Positions 25,082 through 34,184 of a stretch of 64,000 nucleotides of DNA are shown in pieces. The DNA is from Rhodospirillaceae bacterium LM-1 (GTDB lineage: Bacteria; Pseudomonadota; Alphaproteobacteria; Rhodospirillales; WMHbin7): positions 62,001-126,000 of the forward strand of contig CACUVI010000002.1 in assembly GCA_902725215.1 (NCBI GenBank), read 5' to 3'. Under the pieces are notes generated by a model, which saw nothing but the letters and a program-made list of their open reading frames with translations, did no database searches and was not told where the DNA came from. Within the stretch, counting starts at the first letter, position 1. Each line of letters begins with the position of its first letter. Both the position numbers and the translations under genes were made by a program.

Positions 25082-26215
25082 CTAGATAAAGTAAGCCTTC
25101 AGGGGCGCGAAGCCGTTGAAGCCCACCGAGGAATAGGTGGTGGTATAGGCGCCGGTCGAGAGCAGTTCGATCTTGTCGCCCACTTCAAGGCCAAGCGGCA
25201 ACTCATATCCCGCCTTTTCGTACAGGATGTCTGCCGAATCGCAGGTCGGTCCGGCAATCACCACCGGTCCCGTCTTGCCGCCGTCGTGAGGCGTGCGCAC
25301 GCGGTATTTAATGGCCTCGTCCATGGTTTCGGCCAAGCCGCCGAACTTGCCGATGTCGAGATAGACCCAGCGGGCCTCGTCCTCGGCATAGCTTTTCTTC
25401 GAGATCAGCACCACTTCGGTCTGGATGATGCCCGAATCGCCCACCAGAGAACGGCCGGGTTCAACGATCATGGCGGGCAGGCGGTTGCCGAAATGATGGG
25501 TCATGGCTTTCATGATGGCGTCGCCATAGGCGTCGATGTCGGCGACGTCGGTTCGGTAGCGCGCCGGGAAGCCGCCACCCAGATTGACCATCTTCAGCTC
25601 GATGCCCGCTTCGTTCAGCGCCGAGAACAGCATGGCGGCGCGGCCCACCGCGACATCCCACTGGCTAAGGTCGGTCTGCTGCGAGCCGACATGGAAGGAG
25701 ACGCCGTAAGGGTCGAGACCACGCTCGCGGGCCTGGATCAGCAGATCGCGGGCCATCTCGATCTCGCAGCCGAATTTGCGCGACAGCGGCCAGTCGGCGC
25801 CCGCGTTATCGACCAGGATGCGGCAAAAGACCGAAGCGCCGGGGGCGGCCTGGGTCAGCTTGTCCAACTCGGCCTGGCTGTCGAAGGCGAACAGACGCAC
25901 GCCCTTGGCGAAAGCGGCTTCGATGTCGCGCTGCTTCTTGATGGTGCTGCCGAAGGAAATGCGCGACGGCTCGGCCCCGCAATCCAGGCAGAGGTCGATT
26001 TCGGTCAGGCTGGCGGTGTCGAAGCTCGACCCCATGCCGTTCAGCATGGACACGATCTCGGGCGCCGGGTTGGCCTTGACGGCGTAATAGACTTGGGCGA
26101 TCGGCAACGAGTTCTTGAGCGCCGTGTAGTTCTCGGCGATCACGTCGAGATCGACCACGAGGCAGGGCGTTTCAGGCTGCCGTTCGGCAAGGAAACGGGC
26201 AATTTTCTGGCTCAT
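25082..26215 (-). CDS. Ornithine/lysine decarboxylase, PLP fold III
   Basis: This enzyme makes putrescine (or cadaverine) from ornithine (or lysine). The 377-residue length matches the short alanine-racemase-fold decarboxylases of alphaproteobacteria. Visible motifs are the PLP lysine in YYAVKANP (Lys47), the His/Gly region GVSFHVGSQQTD, NLGGGFPARY, EPGRSLVGDSG and the active-site cysteine in GPTCDSADIL. The ATG at 26215 is chosen over an in-frame extension because the preceding small ORF ends in ATGA across it, implying coupled translation. A role in polyamine synthesis is well supported; substrate choice between ornithine and lysine is not. Confidence 0.92.
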   Translation of the reverse strand: MSQKIARFLAERQPETPCLVVDLDVIAENYTALKNSLPIAQVYYAVKANPAPEIVSMLNGMGSSFDTASLTEIDLCLDCGAEPSRISFGSTIKKQRDIEAAFAKGVRLFAFDSQAELDKLTQAAPGASVFCRILVDNAGADWPLSRKFGCEIEMARDLLIQARERGLDPYGVSFHVGSQQTDLSQWDVAVGRAAMLFSALNEAGIELKMVNLGGGFPARYRTDVADIDAYGDAIMKAMTHHFGNRLPAMIVEPGRSLVGDSGIIQTEVVLISKKSYAEDEARWVYLDIGKFGGLAETMDEAIKYRVRTPHDGGKTGPVVIAGPTCDSADILYEKAGYELPLGLEVGDKIELLSTGAYTTTYSSVGFNGFAPLKAYFI

Positions 26216-26346
26216 CGACGCCAATCCTCCAGCTTCCGCTCGAGAACGACGCGGGCCGAACACAGTACAGCCATCCCGAAATAGCCCAGGAGGCCGGCGG
26301 AAACAGAATGATGATTAGGCGCGTTGCCGCGCTTTATCTCGGACAT
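26212..26346 (-). CDS. 44-residue leader ORF coupled to ornithine decarboxylase
   Basis: This small frame starts with ATG behind a good GAGGATG site and ends TGA, sharing ATGA with the decarboxylase start. The product (MSEIKRGNAPNHHSVSAGLL at the N-terminus, RVVLERKLEDWRR at the C-terminus) has one short hydrophobic stretch (GLLGYFGMAVL) and matches no family I know. It could be a regulatory leader peptide acting by coupled translation, as known in principle for ornithine-sensing leader SpeFL in E. coli, or a small protein. Coding status is inferred from ribosome binding site and overlap. Confidence 0.5.
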   Translation of the reverse strand: MSEIKRGNAPNHHSVSAGLLGYFGMAVLCSARVVLERKLEDWRR

Positions 26347-26513
26347 GGTCACATCCTCACAAGTTGCCGTTGGCGACAAGTAAGAACACAACAACGTCGT
26401 TGCTTAACCTTCCGAGATTGCCCGTGGGCCAGAGGCACGTGCGCGTATGCGTCTATAAGTGGCTATATACTCGAATTGTGCGGGAATGAAAGAGAAAATT
26501 TTGCGTCAGACGC
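26347..26513 (-). promoter_or_regulatory. Untranslated leader upstream of the decarboxylase operon
   Basis: The stretch is AT-richer than the flanks and has no gene. It includes small inverted repeats, among them CAACGACGTTGTTG, and a TATATA-containing stretch near 26464. An RNA element called the speF motif is known upstream of alphaproteobacterial ornithine decarboxylase genes; I cannot confirm its consensus here by eye. Confidence 0.3.
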
Positions 26514-26520
26514 ATTTTTT

Positions 26521-26547
26521 TACCCCCTCCGGCGGGGGGAGGGGGTA
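26521..26547. repeat. GC-rich inverted repeat next to phaR
   Basis: TACCCCCTCC (26521-26530) and GGAGGGGGTA (26538-26547) form a 10-bp stem. The T7 run lies on the plus strand before the stem, so on the minus strand, where phaR is read, the stem is followed by A7, not U7. A standard terminator is therefore not supported in either direction. Confidence 0.55.
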
Positions 26548-26560
26548 AGCGGGGCGGCTT

Positions 26561-27199
26561 CTATTTCTTGGCGGCTTCCCTGCGGGCCTGTGACATGAAG
26601 TCGTCGATCTGTCGCTGAAGCCCTTCGATCTTGCTTTGCAGGTCGGAAAGGGCCTGGGGGCTTTGCTCGCCGGAAGCAGACGACGAAGCCTGGGGGGCGG
26701 ACATGCCCTGGATGGCTTCGGCATTCTGTTTCATGAAGGGCGCCCACATTTTCATGGCGTTTTCGAAGAAGGTCATGTTCTGCTTGCCGACATCGTCCAG
26801 GCGACCGAAGGGAAACAGCGGCCCCCAGGCGTTTTGCAGCATATTGCGAAACTGTTCCTGGTTGGTGGCGAAGCTCTGCATGCTCATTTCGAGATAGCGC
26901 GGCACCAGATGCTGCAGATTGTCGCCGTAAAAACCGATCAATTGGCGCAGAAAGCTGATCGGCAGCAGGTTCTGCCCGCCTTTGCCTTCTTCTTCCACGA
27001 TGATCTGGGTCAGGACCGAGCGGGTGATGTCGTCGCCGGTCTTGGCGTCGAAAACCTGGAACTCGACCCCGTCCTTGACCATCTGGCAGAGGTGGTCGAG
27101 CGTCACATAACTGGAGGTTGCGGTATTGTAGAGCCTGCGGTTGGCGTATTTCTTAATCGTTACCGGGGCGGCGGTCTCGGTCGTTGTCTGCTCTGACAT
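26561..27199 (-). CDS. phaR: PHA synthesis repressor PhaR
   Basis: PhaR represses phasin and PHA genes and is released by binding PHA granules. The 212-residue product has the family N-terminus (IKKYANRRLYNTATSSYVTLDHL), the PHB/PHA accumulation regulator DNA-binding domain to about residue 70 (DITRSVLTQIIVEEE), and a C-terminal region with GFYGDNLQHLVPRYLEMSMQSF, then a helical tail. The start at 27199 follows the signal AAAGGAACG. Downstream are a GC-rich inverted repeat and the decarboxylase leader. A candidate operator lies upstream of phaZ at 42401. Confidence 0.95.
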   Translation of the reverse strand: MSEQTTTETAAPVTIKKYANRRLYNTATSSYVTLDHLCQMVKDGVEFQVFDAKTGDDITRSVLTQIIVEEEGKGGQNLLPISFLRQLIGFYGDNLQHLVPRYLEMSMQSFATNQEQFRNMLQNAWGPLFPFGRLDDVGKQNMTFFENAMKMWAPFMKQNAEAIQGMSAPQASSSASGEQSPQALSDLQSKIEGLQRQIDDFMSQARREAAKK

Positions 27200-27283
27200 G
27201 GTCGTTCCTTTCCGGGGGGCGGATGCCCAGAAGAATGAGGGCCATCCTAATCTACAGTTCGCCGCACCGCAAAAGGTCTTTCG

Positions 27284-27301
27284 CGCTCGCGGGAGCGAGC
27301 G
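27284..27301 (-). terminator. Short hairpin after the chemoreceptor gene
   Basis: CGCTCGC and GCGAGCG form a 7-bp stem around GGGA just beyond the chemoreceptor stop. The minus-strand sequence after it contains a weak CTTTT, so termination is possible. Confidence 0.3.
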
Positions 27302-27330
27302 GGTCATCGTCCCGCCCGCTCCCTCTTTCG

Positions 27331-29394
27331 TCAAGCCCGCACGCGGTCCAGGAAGCCCATCACCTCCTTCTGAAGGGCCTGAACGGTCCCGGCCAGCTTT
27401 TCTGTGCTCCAAATCACCCGAACCGATCCAGAACAGGCCGAGGCCGAAGATTGGGTGACGCTGGCCACCCCGTCCGAGACCCGGTTCGCCTCGTTGGCGA
27501 CTTCCTCGATGTTGCGGGCGATCTCTCGGGTGGCGGCCTCTTGCTCCTGGATGGCGCTGGCGATCGAGGTCGAGATGGCGTCGATTTCCCGGATGACGCG
27601 GGTGACTTCGTCGATCTGGCTGACCGCTTCGTCGGTCGCTGCCTGCACCTGCGCTACTTGGCGGCCAATCTCCTCGGTTGCCTTGGCGGTCTGATTGGCC
27701 AGATTCTTGACCTCTCCCGCCACCACGGCGAAGCCCTTGCCAGCCTCGCCCGCCCTGGCCGCCTCGATGGTGGCGTTCAACGCCAGTAAGTTGGTCTGGG
27801 AAGCGATGTCGGTGATCAGTTGCACGACCGTGCCGATCTGCTTGGCGGCTTCGGACAGGTCGCGCATCTGTTGGTCGGTCGAGGAAATGGTCGTTACCGC
27901 TTGGCCGGCCACCTGGGTCGATCTTTGGACCTGCTGGGCGATCTCGTTGACCGAGGCCGTCATTTCCTGGGTGGCGGCGGAAACCGCCTCGACCCGTTCC
28001 GACGTGGACAAGGCCGCCTCGCCGACCATCAACGAACTGCTGCCGCTGACTTCCGAACGCTTGGCGGTATTTTGCGAGATGCCGCGAATATCGCCCACGG
28101 CGACGGCCACCGTTTCCACGGCGACCTTGACGCTCGATTCAAAATTATCGGCCATCGCCAGCATGGCTTGGCGCCGCTCGGCATCGGACCGGCGCTTGGT
28201 TTCCGCCTGTTCGCTTTCAAGCCTGATTTTCGCAAGGGCGTTTTCCTTGAAGACCTGAGTGGCGCGGGCCATGTCGCCCACTTCGTCCTGGCGCTTCGTG
28301 CCGTGGATCTCGATTTCGACCTCGCCGCCCGCCAGCCTGCCCATGACGCCGACCAGCCGCCCGACAGGCGTGGTGATGCTGCGCACCATGACGATCACCA
28401 CGACCAGAGTGACGGCTAGCAGAAGGCCCAGCAGCGCCGCCAATGTCATGAAGGTTTGATTCGAACTTTCATGGACTTGGCTGGTTAGGGCGGACAGATC
28501 GCCAGCGATTTTGTCTTCGACCTCCTTCATGAGGTCAATCCGCTTGGTGGCGGCTTGGAACCATGCTTCGCCCGATACCGATCCTAGATTCCCGCTTTCC
28601 AGGCTGCCGACGGCGATTTGGCGCATGGCAAGCACATCCTTTGCCGTCTGGCTGTCCTCTGCCTGGCGCAACAGGCCCGCCTGGGCGGCACTGGCTTGGT
28701 TCTGGAAGGTCGCAAAGGACAGATTCTGTTCCGCCACCACTTCGACCAAACGGCGATATTGCGCGGGTTCGAATTTGCCCGCAGCAAAACCGCCGGCGGC
28801 GACGGCGCGTTCCTGACCCGCCCGTTCCTTGCCGACGACGAAGGTGAAGTAGGCGGCGATGGCGTTTGTCGTTTTGCCATCGTCGGTAAAGGACCCCAAT
28901 CGTCCGATCAGGGCGATGAATTGCGAAATCGTGCGCGTATAGGCGCCGATGGCGCTTCCCGCAGCACCGCTTTGCGAATCGACCGCGCCGCGCCCGGACG
29001 CCAGTTGTTTGGCCAAGTCTTGCGCCTGACCGATCGCCTTGGCGAAATCGCCGTCCAGTCTTTGGGCGTCGATCCCCTTGACCGCGCCCTCAAAGATGCG
29101 CAGGGCGTTGTCGGTGACTTTTCGCTGTTCGGCCAGTTCGGGTCCGAATTTCGTGCCCTTGCTGCCCAGGAACAAAGCCGTCGCGCCGCGCTCGCGCTGC
29201 ATTTCGTGAACGGCGCCGCTGGTCTTTACCGCCAGTCCGACCAGTTGAATCAGATCTTCCGTCTGGCGCGTGACCGTGTGACGCTCTTGCAGCGACTGGG
29301 CGGAAACCCAGACCAGTCCCAGGGCCAAGGGCAGCATGGCCAGCGTTACGCGCCAGCCAATGCGTAAATTCGACAAAGTTGGGATCATGCTCAT
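27331..29394 (-). CDS. Methyl-accepting chemotaxis protein with NIT sensor domain
   Basis: The 687-residue receptor has a first membrane helix (about 14-33), a large periplasmic all-helical region of the nitrate/nitrite-sensing NIT type ([20 protein letters not shown] near residue 64), a second helix (about 316-338), a HAMP domain, and a cytoplasmic signalling domain with the hairpin [38 protein letters not shown]. The NIT signature argues for a nitrate, nitrite or related ligand, but this is inference. It has no CheA or CheW neighbour. It follows the STAS protein gene on the same strand. Confidence 0.93.
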   Translation of the reverse strand: MSMIPTLSNLRIGWRVTLAMLPLALGLVWVSAQSLQERHTVTRQTEDLIQLVGLAVKTSGAVHEMQRERGATALFLGSKGTKFGPELAEQRKVTDNALRIFEGAVKGIDAQRLDGDFAKAIGQAQDLAKQLASGRGAVDSQSGAAGSAIGAYTRTISQFIALIGRLGSFTDDGKTTNAIAAYFTFVVGKERAGQERAVAAGGFAAGKFEPAQYRRLVEVVAEQNLSFATFQNQASAAQAGLLRQAEDSQTAKDVLAMRQIAVGSLESGNLGSVSGEAWFQAATKRIDLMKEVEDKIAGDLSALTSQVHESSNQTFMTLAALLGLLLAVTLVVVIVMVRSITTPVGRLVGVMGRLAGGEVEIEIHGTKRQDEVGDMARATQVFKENALAKIRLESEQAETKRRSDAERRQAMLAMADNFESSVKVAVETVAVAVGDIRGISQNTAKRSEVSGSSSLMVGEAALSTSERVEAVSAATQEMTASVNEIAQQVQRSTQVAGQAVTTISSTDQQMRDLSEAAKQIGTVVQLITDIASQTNLLALNATIEAARAGEAGKGFAVVAGEVKNLANQTAKATEEIGRQVAQVQAATDEAVSQIDEVTRVIREIDAISTSIASAIQEQEAATREIARNIEEVANEANRVSDGVASVTQSSASACSGSVRVIWSTEKLAGTVQALQKEVMGFLDRVRA

Positions 29395-29436
29395 CTCTCC
29401 TCAGCGCAACATGTGTGCCGACAGAGCTGGCGCGCG

Positions 29437-29489
29437 CGCGATTCAAGGTTGCGGCGCCGGCCATGCCCGGCTCTCGAACTTGAATCGCG
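29437..29489. repeat. 11-bp inverted repeat between STAS and chemoreceptor genes
   Basis: CGCGATTCAAG (29437-29447) and CTTGAATCGCG (29479-29489) are perfect complements. The 31 bases between them can form a second GC-rich stem (GCCGG-N6-CCGGC). It begins one base after the STAS stop, so it could be a terminator or an RNA processing site. Confidence 0.55.
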
Positions 29490-29490
29490 G

Positions 29491-29793
29491 TTATTGGATC
29501 GTGAAAAGAACGCTGGCCTTGCTGATGGCGAACACCCGCTTCACTTCGCCTTGCGGATTGCGAAGGACGAACTTGCCGTTTCGTTCCTTGGCCTTGTCGC
29601 GGGCGATCATCAACAGGCCCAGGCCGACGGAATCGATCGATTCCAGCGATTGCAGATCAACCACCAGATGAACGGCGTTCTGCGCCTCAAGTTCGTCAAG
29701 CAAGTTGCGGAATTTTTCGTGGTCGTTGAAGGTCAGGCGGCCCTTCATAAAGATGGCCGTGCTGTCATTCTCTTTGGCCGTCGTATAGTCCAT
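29491..29793 (-). CDS. STAS-domain anti-sigma antagonist-like protein
   Basis: The 100-residue product is a single STAS domain, with strand-helix pattern FMKGRLTFNDHEKFRNLLDEL, VHLVVDLQSLESIDSVGLGLLMIARD and a C-terminal KVFVLRNPQGEVKRVF-type strand. The serine in ESIDSVGLG is the usual phosphorylation site in SpoIIAA-like proteins. No partner kinase or phosphatase gene is visible. It is transcribed with the chemoreceptor, separated by a hairpin; a partner-switching role in signalling is inferred. Confidence 0.85.
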   Translation of the reverse strand: MDYTTAKENDSTAIFMKGRLTFNDHEKFRNLLDELEAQNAVHLVVDLQSLESIDSVGLGLLMIARDKAKERNGKFVLRNPQGEVKRVFAISKASVLFTIQ

Positions 29794-29942
29794 GGCGCAA
29801 ACCCCGCTCTAATTAGGACATGACTGACCCTTCCCGCCCACAGTGAACCATAATTGCCATCAAACTGGAACAGTAATAATTTGACGCCCTCAGTTGGTTA
29901 ATCTGCTTTCGCGCTTCGGTCATTTGAGGGATAGTCGATGTC

Positions 29943-30332
29943 ATGACCGGCAAGCCACCACCCGAAGCCTCCGATATGCAAGACTTGGCCAAACGCTATC
30001 TCGAGCTTTGGAACAAGCAGATGAGCGGCATGGGCGGCGATCCTGCCCTGGCCGAGGCGGTGGCCGAGGCGCTGACCAACAGTTTTCAGGCCATGAGCCA
30101 GGGCATGGCCGTTTTCGCGCAAGGCGTTATGAAACCGGGAGAGGCACATGCCCCGCAATCCCCGCGCCCAAGGCCCCAGGCCGCTGATGCTGCATCTGGC
30201 GGCCCAGATGTCCTGCCTGCTGAGTTCGTTGGCCGCCTTGCCGCACTTGAAGAACGCCTCGCCGTCCTTGAAAGGGCCGTTCTCAAGCCTGGCCCCGGAA
30301 CTCGAAAGCGCAAACCTCGAGGCGTTGCATAG
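29943..30332 (+). CDS. Small PHA-associated protein, PhaE-like
   Basis: The 129-residue product is mostly helical: DMQDLAKRYLELWNKQMSGMGG, then a segment rich in A, E and Q, a proline-rich linker, and a C-terminal coiled helix with [16 protein letters not shown] and a basic end. It lies directly before a PHA synthase-like gene and overlaps it by 185 bp, and the N-terminal YLELWNKQM resembles the early part of PhaE and phasin proteins. No family match is certain; a PhaE-like or granule role is inferred from context. Confidence 0.55.
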   Translation: MTGKPPPEASDMQDLAKRYLELWNKQMSGMGGDPALAEAVAEALTNSFQAMSQGMAVFAQGVMKPGEAHAPQSPRPRPQAADAASGGPDVLPAEFVGRLAALEERLAVLERAVLKPGPGTRKRKPRGVA

Positions 30333-31362
30333 GGCCGTCCAGGCCGAGGCCGAAAGCCAGATTCAGGATTTCCAGCAGGGCATTGCCGCTTGGCTGACCC
30401 ATCCTTACCGGCGCTCGCTGACCGATCCACCCGTCCTGTGGGCCGAGGGCACGACCCGCCTGCTCGATTATGGGGGAACGGGCAGGCTGGGGGCGGTTCT
30501 TCTGGTCCCCTCGTTGGTCAACCGGGCTTACATTCTCGATCTGGCGCCGGGGCGCAGTTTAGCCAGATTTCTGGCGGAAAAGGGGCACCGGGTTTTCCTG
30601 ATCGATTGGGACGCGCCGGGCGAAAGCGAGCGGGCCTTCGGTCTGAGCGACTACATAGCGGGCAGGCTGGAGCGAGCGCTTCGGGAATGCGCGCGCGCGC
30701 ATGGCGGCAAAGTGTCGTTGGTCGGTTATTGCATGGGCGGCCTGCTGGCCCTGGCCTTGGCGCAGCGCAGAAGCGAGGCGGTTCCCAAGATCGCCCTGCT
30801 GGCAACGCCTTGGGATTTTCATGCCGACAAGGCAGAACAGGCCATGCTTTTGAACAGCCTGAGGCCCGGATTGGAGCCTTTGCTGGATCGGCTGGGCGAA
30901 TTGCCGTTGGATATGCTGCAAAGCCTGTTCGCCGCCCTCGATCCCGATCTGGCTGTGCGCAAGTTCAGGGCCTTTGCCCATCTGGACCAAAGCTCGCCCC
31001 AGGCGCAGGCCTTCGTGGCGCTGGAAGATTGGGTGAATGACGGCGTGCCGCTGACCCGCAAAGTGGCCGAGGAAACCCTGTTCGGCTGGTATGGCGGGAA
31101 CGAACCCTTCAAGGGTGAGTGGAAGATCGCCGGTCGGGCCGTGAAACCTCAGGAACTGACCTGCCCGACCCTGGTGGTCGTGCCGGGGCAGGATCGCATC
31201 GTGCCGCCCGCTTCGGCCAGGGCCGTGATGAAGCAATTGCCCCAGGCCAAGCTGATCGAGCTTTCCGCCGGTCACATCGGCATGATGGTGGGCGGCAAAG
31301 CCGTGGAAAAACTTTACCAGCCGTTATCCGATTGGCTTACCGATTCGGAAAAAGCGACTTAA
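30148..31362 (+). CDS. phaC: PHA synthase-like alpha/beta hydrolase
   Basis: PHA synthase polymerises hydroxyacyl-CoA on a catalytic cysteine. The 404-residue product has the PhaC lipase box with cysteine ([14 protein letters not shown], Cys195), a catalytic aspartate region [11 protein letters not shown] and the histidine in [13 protein letters not shown]. The length fits class III PhaC (about 355-400), which requires PhaE. The ATG at 30148 has GGGAGAGG upstream and lies inside the preceding gene. Class assignment is by length and neighbour, so treat the symbol as probable. It ends convergent with mtnA, 26 bp overlapping. Confidence 0.8.
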   Translation: MPRNPRAQGPRPLMLHLAAQMSCLLSSLAALPHLKNASPSLKGPFSSLAPELESANLEALHRAVQAEAESQIQDFQQGIAAWLTHPYRRSLTDPPVLWAEGTTRLLDYGGTGRLGAVLLVPSLVNRAYILDLAPGRSLARFLAEKGHRVFLIDWDAPGESERAFGLSDYIAGRLERALRECARAHGGKVSLVGYCMGGLLALALAQRRSEAVPKIALLATPWDFHADKAEQAMLLNSLRPGLEPLLDRLGELPLDMLQSLFAALDPDLAVRKFRAFAHLDQSSPQAQAFVALEDWVNDGVPLTRKVAEETLFGWYGGNEPFKGEWKIAGRAVKPQELTCPTLVVVPGQDRIVPPASARAVMKQLPQAKLIELSAGHIGMMVGGKAVEKLYQPLSDWLTDSEKAT

Positions 31363-32428
31363 GCCCCTCGGCGCTGGCGGCGCACACGCCCTTTTCCGTG
31401 ATCAAGGCAGTGACCAAGCGGGCGGGCGTGACGTCGAAAGCCGGATTGGCGACCGGGCTGCCCACGGGCGTCACCTGCACCTTCATGATCCGCCCGTCGT
31501 CAGTGCGCCCTTGTAGGTGGCTGACTTCCTCGCCATTGCGCTCCTCGATGGGGATGTCCTTTATCCCGTCTTCCAGCGTCCAATCGATGGTGGGGCTGGG
31601 CAGGGCCACATAAAACGGCACCTTGTTGTCGAAAGCGGCCAGAGCCTTCAGATAGGTGCCAATCTTGTTGCAGACGTCGCCTCTGGCCGTGGTGCGGTCG
31701 GTGCCGACGATGCACAAGTCCACCAAGCCATGCTGCATGTAATGGCCGCCCGCGTTGTCCACGATCACGGCATGCGACACGCCATGGCTTTTCAGCTCCC
31801 ACGCCGTCAGGCTGGCCCCCTGGTTGCGCGGGCGCGTTTCGTCCACCCAAACATGGACGGGGATTCCGGCGTCGTGCGCGGCATAGATGGGCGCGATGGC
31901 GGTGCCCCAATCCACCGTCGCCAGCCATCCGGCGTTGCAATGGGTCAGGATATTCACGCGGCCCTGTTTGCCCTTGGCTTCCCAAGCCTTCTGGATCAGG
32001 GCCAAACCGTTGCGGCCAATAGAAGCGTTAATCTCGACATCCTCATCGGCAATGGCGGCCGCTTCGGCCCAGGCGGCTTCGGGCCGCGCCCCCGGATGCA
32101 CCGGCGTCAGGCGCTTCTTCATGCGATCCAATGCCCAGCGCAGATTGATGGCGGTGGGCCGCGTTTCCAACAGCGTCGCATAGGCGTTTTCCAGGCCTTC
32201 GTCGGAGGCGTTGTGATTCATGGCCAGCGCCACGCCATAGGCCGCCGTGGCGCCGATAAGCGGCGCTCCGCGCACCAGCATCTCCATGATGGCGTGCGCC
32301 GCCTCTTCCATGGTTTCCAGACGCACGGTGACGAATTCGTGCGGCAGGCGCGTCTGGTCGATGATTTCTACAGCTTGGCCAGCAGGGGCGGGCCAAATGG
32401 TGCGGTAAGGGATGCCGTTGATTTTCAT
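31337..32428 (-). CDS. mtnA: Methylthioribose-1-phosphate isomerase
   Basis: MtnA converts 5-methylthioribose 1-phosphate to methylthioribulose 1-phosphate in methionine salvage. The 363-residue product has the eIF2B-like fold with [18 protein letters not shown], the active-site cysteine in [18 protein letters not shown], the aspartate in [18 protein letters not shown] and [18 protein letters not shown]. The start at 32428 lies one base after the mtnP stop, so the two are coupled. It is convergent with the phaC-like gene. Confidence 0.95.
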   Translation of the reverse strand: MKINGIPYRTIWPAPAGQAVEIIDQTRLPHEFVTVRLETMEEAAHAIMEMLVRGAPLIGATAAYGVALAMNHNASDEGLENAYATLLETRPTAINLRWALDRMKKRLTPVHPGARPEAAWAEAAAIADEDVEINASIGRNGLALIQKAWEAKGKQGRVNILTHCNAGWLATVDWGTAIAPIYAAHDAGIPVHVWVDETRPRNQGASLTAWELKSHGVSHAVIVDNAGGHYMQHGLVDLCIVGTDRTTARGDVCNKIGTYLKALAAFDNKVPFYVALPSPTIDWTLEDGIKDIPIEERNGEEVSHLQGRTDDGRIMKVQVTPVGSPVANPAFDVTPARLVTALITEKGVCAASAEGLKSLFPNR

Positions 32429-32429
32429 G

Positions 32430-33305
32430 TTACTTCCCCAACACCCGTCCGGCCACGGCGTCCAGCTTGGCCAAAAGCGCCGGGTCGCGTTTGTCATGCG
32501 CGGTGATCAAGGCATTGTCCAGCGCGTGGTCGCAGCCCTTGGGGCAGGCGAGGGGGCGGCTTTTCAATTTGGGCGCAATGTGGCGCACCAACGCGCGCGC
32601 CTTGTCGGCGTTTTCCAGCAGGACCTTGACGATGGCCTCGACGGTTACATGGTCGTGGTCGGGATGCCAGCAGTCGAAATCGGTGACCATGGCGATGGTG
32701 GCGTAGCACATCTCGGCCTCGCGGGCCAATTTGGCTTCCGGCATGTTGGTCATGCCGATGACATGCGCGCCCCAGGAACGGTAGAGGATCGATTCGGCCA
32801 GGGTCGAGAATTGCGGGCCTTCCATCACCACATAGGTGCCGCCGCGCTGATGCGGGATGTTCAGTTCCTTAAGCGCGTCCTGGGCGCAATCGCCAAGACG
32901 TCCGCAGACGGGATGGCCAAGGCCGACATGGGCAACACAGCCGGTGCCGAAGAAAGATTTGACGCGGGCGAAGCTGCGGTCGATGAACTGGTCAACGACG
33001 ACGAAGGTGCCGGGCGGCAGATCTTCGCGCAAGGAACCCACGGCGCTGACCGACAAGATGTCGGTCACGCCCGCGCGTTTCATGGCGTCGATATTGGCCT
33101 GATAGTTCAGCTCCGAGGGCGGGATGCGGTGCCCGCGTCCGTGCCTAGGCAGGAAGACCAATTTCTGGCCGTCAAGTTCGGCGAACAGCAACTCGTCGGA
33201 TGGCTCGCCCCAGGGGGTGTCGATGCGCTTCCATGCGGGGTTGCTTAGGCCCGGAATGTCGTACACGCCGCTGCCGCCAATGATGCCGAGAACTGTTTCC
33301 TTCAT
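32430..33305 (-). CDS. mtnP: 5'-methylthioadenosine phosphorylase
   Basis: MtnP cleaves methylthioadenosine, the polyamine by-product, to adenine and methylthioribose 1-phosphate, which MtnA then isomerises. The product of about 291 residues has the phosphate loop [31 protein letters not shown], the base/ribose region [15 protein letters not shown] and [19 protein letters not shown]. The start MKET at 33305 is chosen because GGAG lies ten bases upstream, while the earlier ATG at 33314 is only a base from it. It directly follows the petABC terminator on the same strand. Confidence 0.95.
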   Translation of the reverse strand: MKETVLGIIGGSGVYDIPGLSNPAWKRIDTPWGEPSDELLFAELDGQKLVFLPRHGRGHRIPPSELNYQANIDAMKRAGVTDILSVSAVGSLREDLPPGTFVVVDQFIDRSFARVKSFFGTGCVAHVGLGHPVCGRLGDCAQDALKELNIPHQRGGTYVVMEGPQFSTLAESILYRSWGAHVIGMTNMPEAKLAREAEMCYATIAMVTDFDCWHPDHDHVTVEAIVKVLLENADKARALVRHIAPKLKSRPLACPKGCDHALDNALITAHDKRDPALLAKLDAVAGRVLGK

Positions 33306-33319
33306 GACCGTCATGCTCC

Positions 33320-33358
33320 AGAAAAGAAAAAGGCCGCCTGGGTTCCCCCCGGCGGCCT
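33320..33358 (-). terminator. Intrinsic terminator of the petABC operon
   Basis: On the minus strand AGGCCGCC pairs with GGCGGCCT around a 12-nt loop and is followed by TTTTTCTTTTC. It lies about 70 bp after the petC stop and just before mtnP. Confidence 0.85.
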
Positions 33359-33380
33359 AATCCTTACCCTAAAATCTTAC

Positions 33381-33418
33381 TCAAATCGACGGGGTTGGTG
33401 GGGCGGCCGTCGATTTGA
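33381..33418 (-). repeat. 12-bp inverted repeat after petC
   Basis: TCAAATCGACGG (33381-33392) and CCGTCGATTTGA (33407-33418) are perfect complements around a 14-nt loop. It is eight bases after the petC stop, upstream of the stronger terminator, and may protect the mRNA end. Confidence 0.6.
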
Positions 33419-33425
33419 GGATCAT

Positions 33426-34184
33426 TTAATGCACGTCCGCCCAGATCTTGCGCTTGAGCGCGTAGAACAGGCCGGTCAGCAGCAGAAGGAACAACATGAC
33501 CTTCAGGCCCATGCTCTTGCGGGCATCCATTTCCGGTTCGGCGGCCCAGTTCAGGAAAGACACGACGTCCTTCGCGATCTGATCGGCGCTGGCCTTGGTG
33601 CCATCGGCATAGGTGACCAGATCGTCGGCGATTGGGGGGGCCATGCCAATCTGGTTGCCAGCGAAAATCTTGTTGTAGTTCATGCCGTCATTGAGGGTGA
33701 AACCCTCGGGCGTGTCGGCATAACCCATCAACAGGCTGTAGACATAGTCGGGACCGCCGACGCGGGCCTTGGTGATCAGCGACAGATCGGGCGGCAGCGC
33801 TCCGTTGTTGGAGACGCGGGCCGCTTGATCGTTGGCGAAGGGCGGGATGTAATGGTCGGACAGTTTGCCCGGACGATTGAACATCTCGCCTTCGTCATTG
33901 GGGCCGTCCTTGACCTCGCGCTCGCCGGCAACGGCTTTCGCCTCTTCCTCGGACAGGCCGATGACCTTCAGATTGCGATAGGCCACCAGCTTCAGCCCGT
34001 GGCAGTTGCTGCACACTTCGTGGAAGACCTGGAAGCCGCGCTTCAATTGGGCCTGATCATAGGCCCCGAACACGCCGTCCCAGCTCCAGGACTGCTTGGT
34101 CAGAGGTGCGCCGCCGGAAGCCAAAGCGGGCGTTGCGGCAAGGCCGAAGGCAAGTGCGGCCGGAATAAGAATGGTGCGCAACAT
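33426..34184 (-). CDS. petC: Cytochrome c1 of the bc1 complex
   Basis: Cytochrome c1 takes electrons from the Rieske protein and reduces cytochrome c. The 252-residue product has a signal peptide ([23 protein letters not shown]), heme motif CSNCH at 58-62, the Met ligand region AGNQIGMAPPIADDLVTYADGT and a C-terminal anchor (KVMLFLLLLTGLFYAL). The ATG at 34184 shares TAATG with the petB stop. It is the last gene of petABC. Confidence 0.97.
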   Translation of the reverse strand: MLRTILIPAALAFGLAATPALASGGAPLTKQSWSWDGVFGAYDQAQLKRGFQVFHEVCSNCHGLKLVAYRNLKVIGLSEEEAKAVAGEREVKDGPNDEGEMFNRPGKLSDHYIPPFANDQAARVSNNGALPPDLSLITKARVGGPDYVYSLLMGYADTPEGFTLNDGMNYNKIFAGNQIGMAPPIADDLVTYADGTKASADQIAKDVVSFLNWAAEPEMDARKSMGLKVMLFLLLLTGLFYALKRKIWADVH

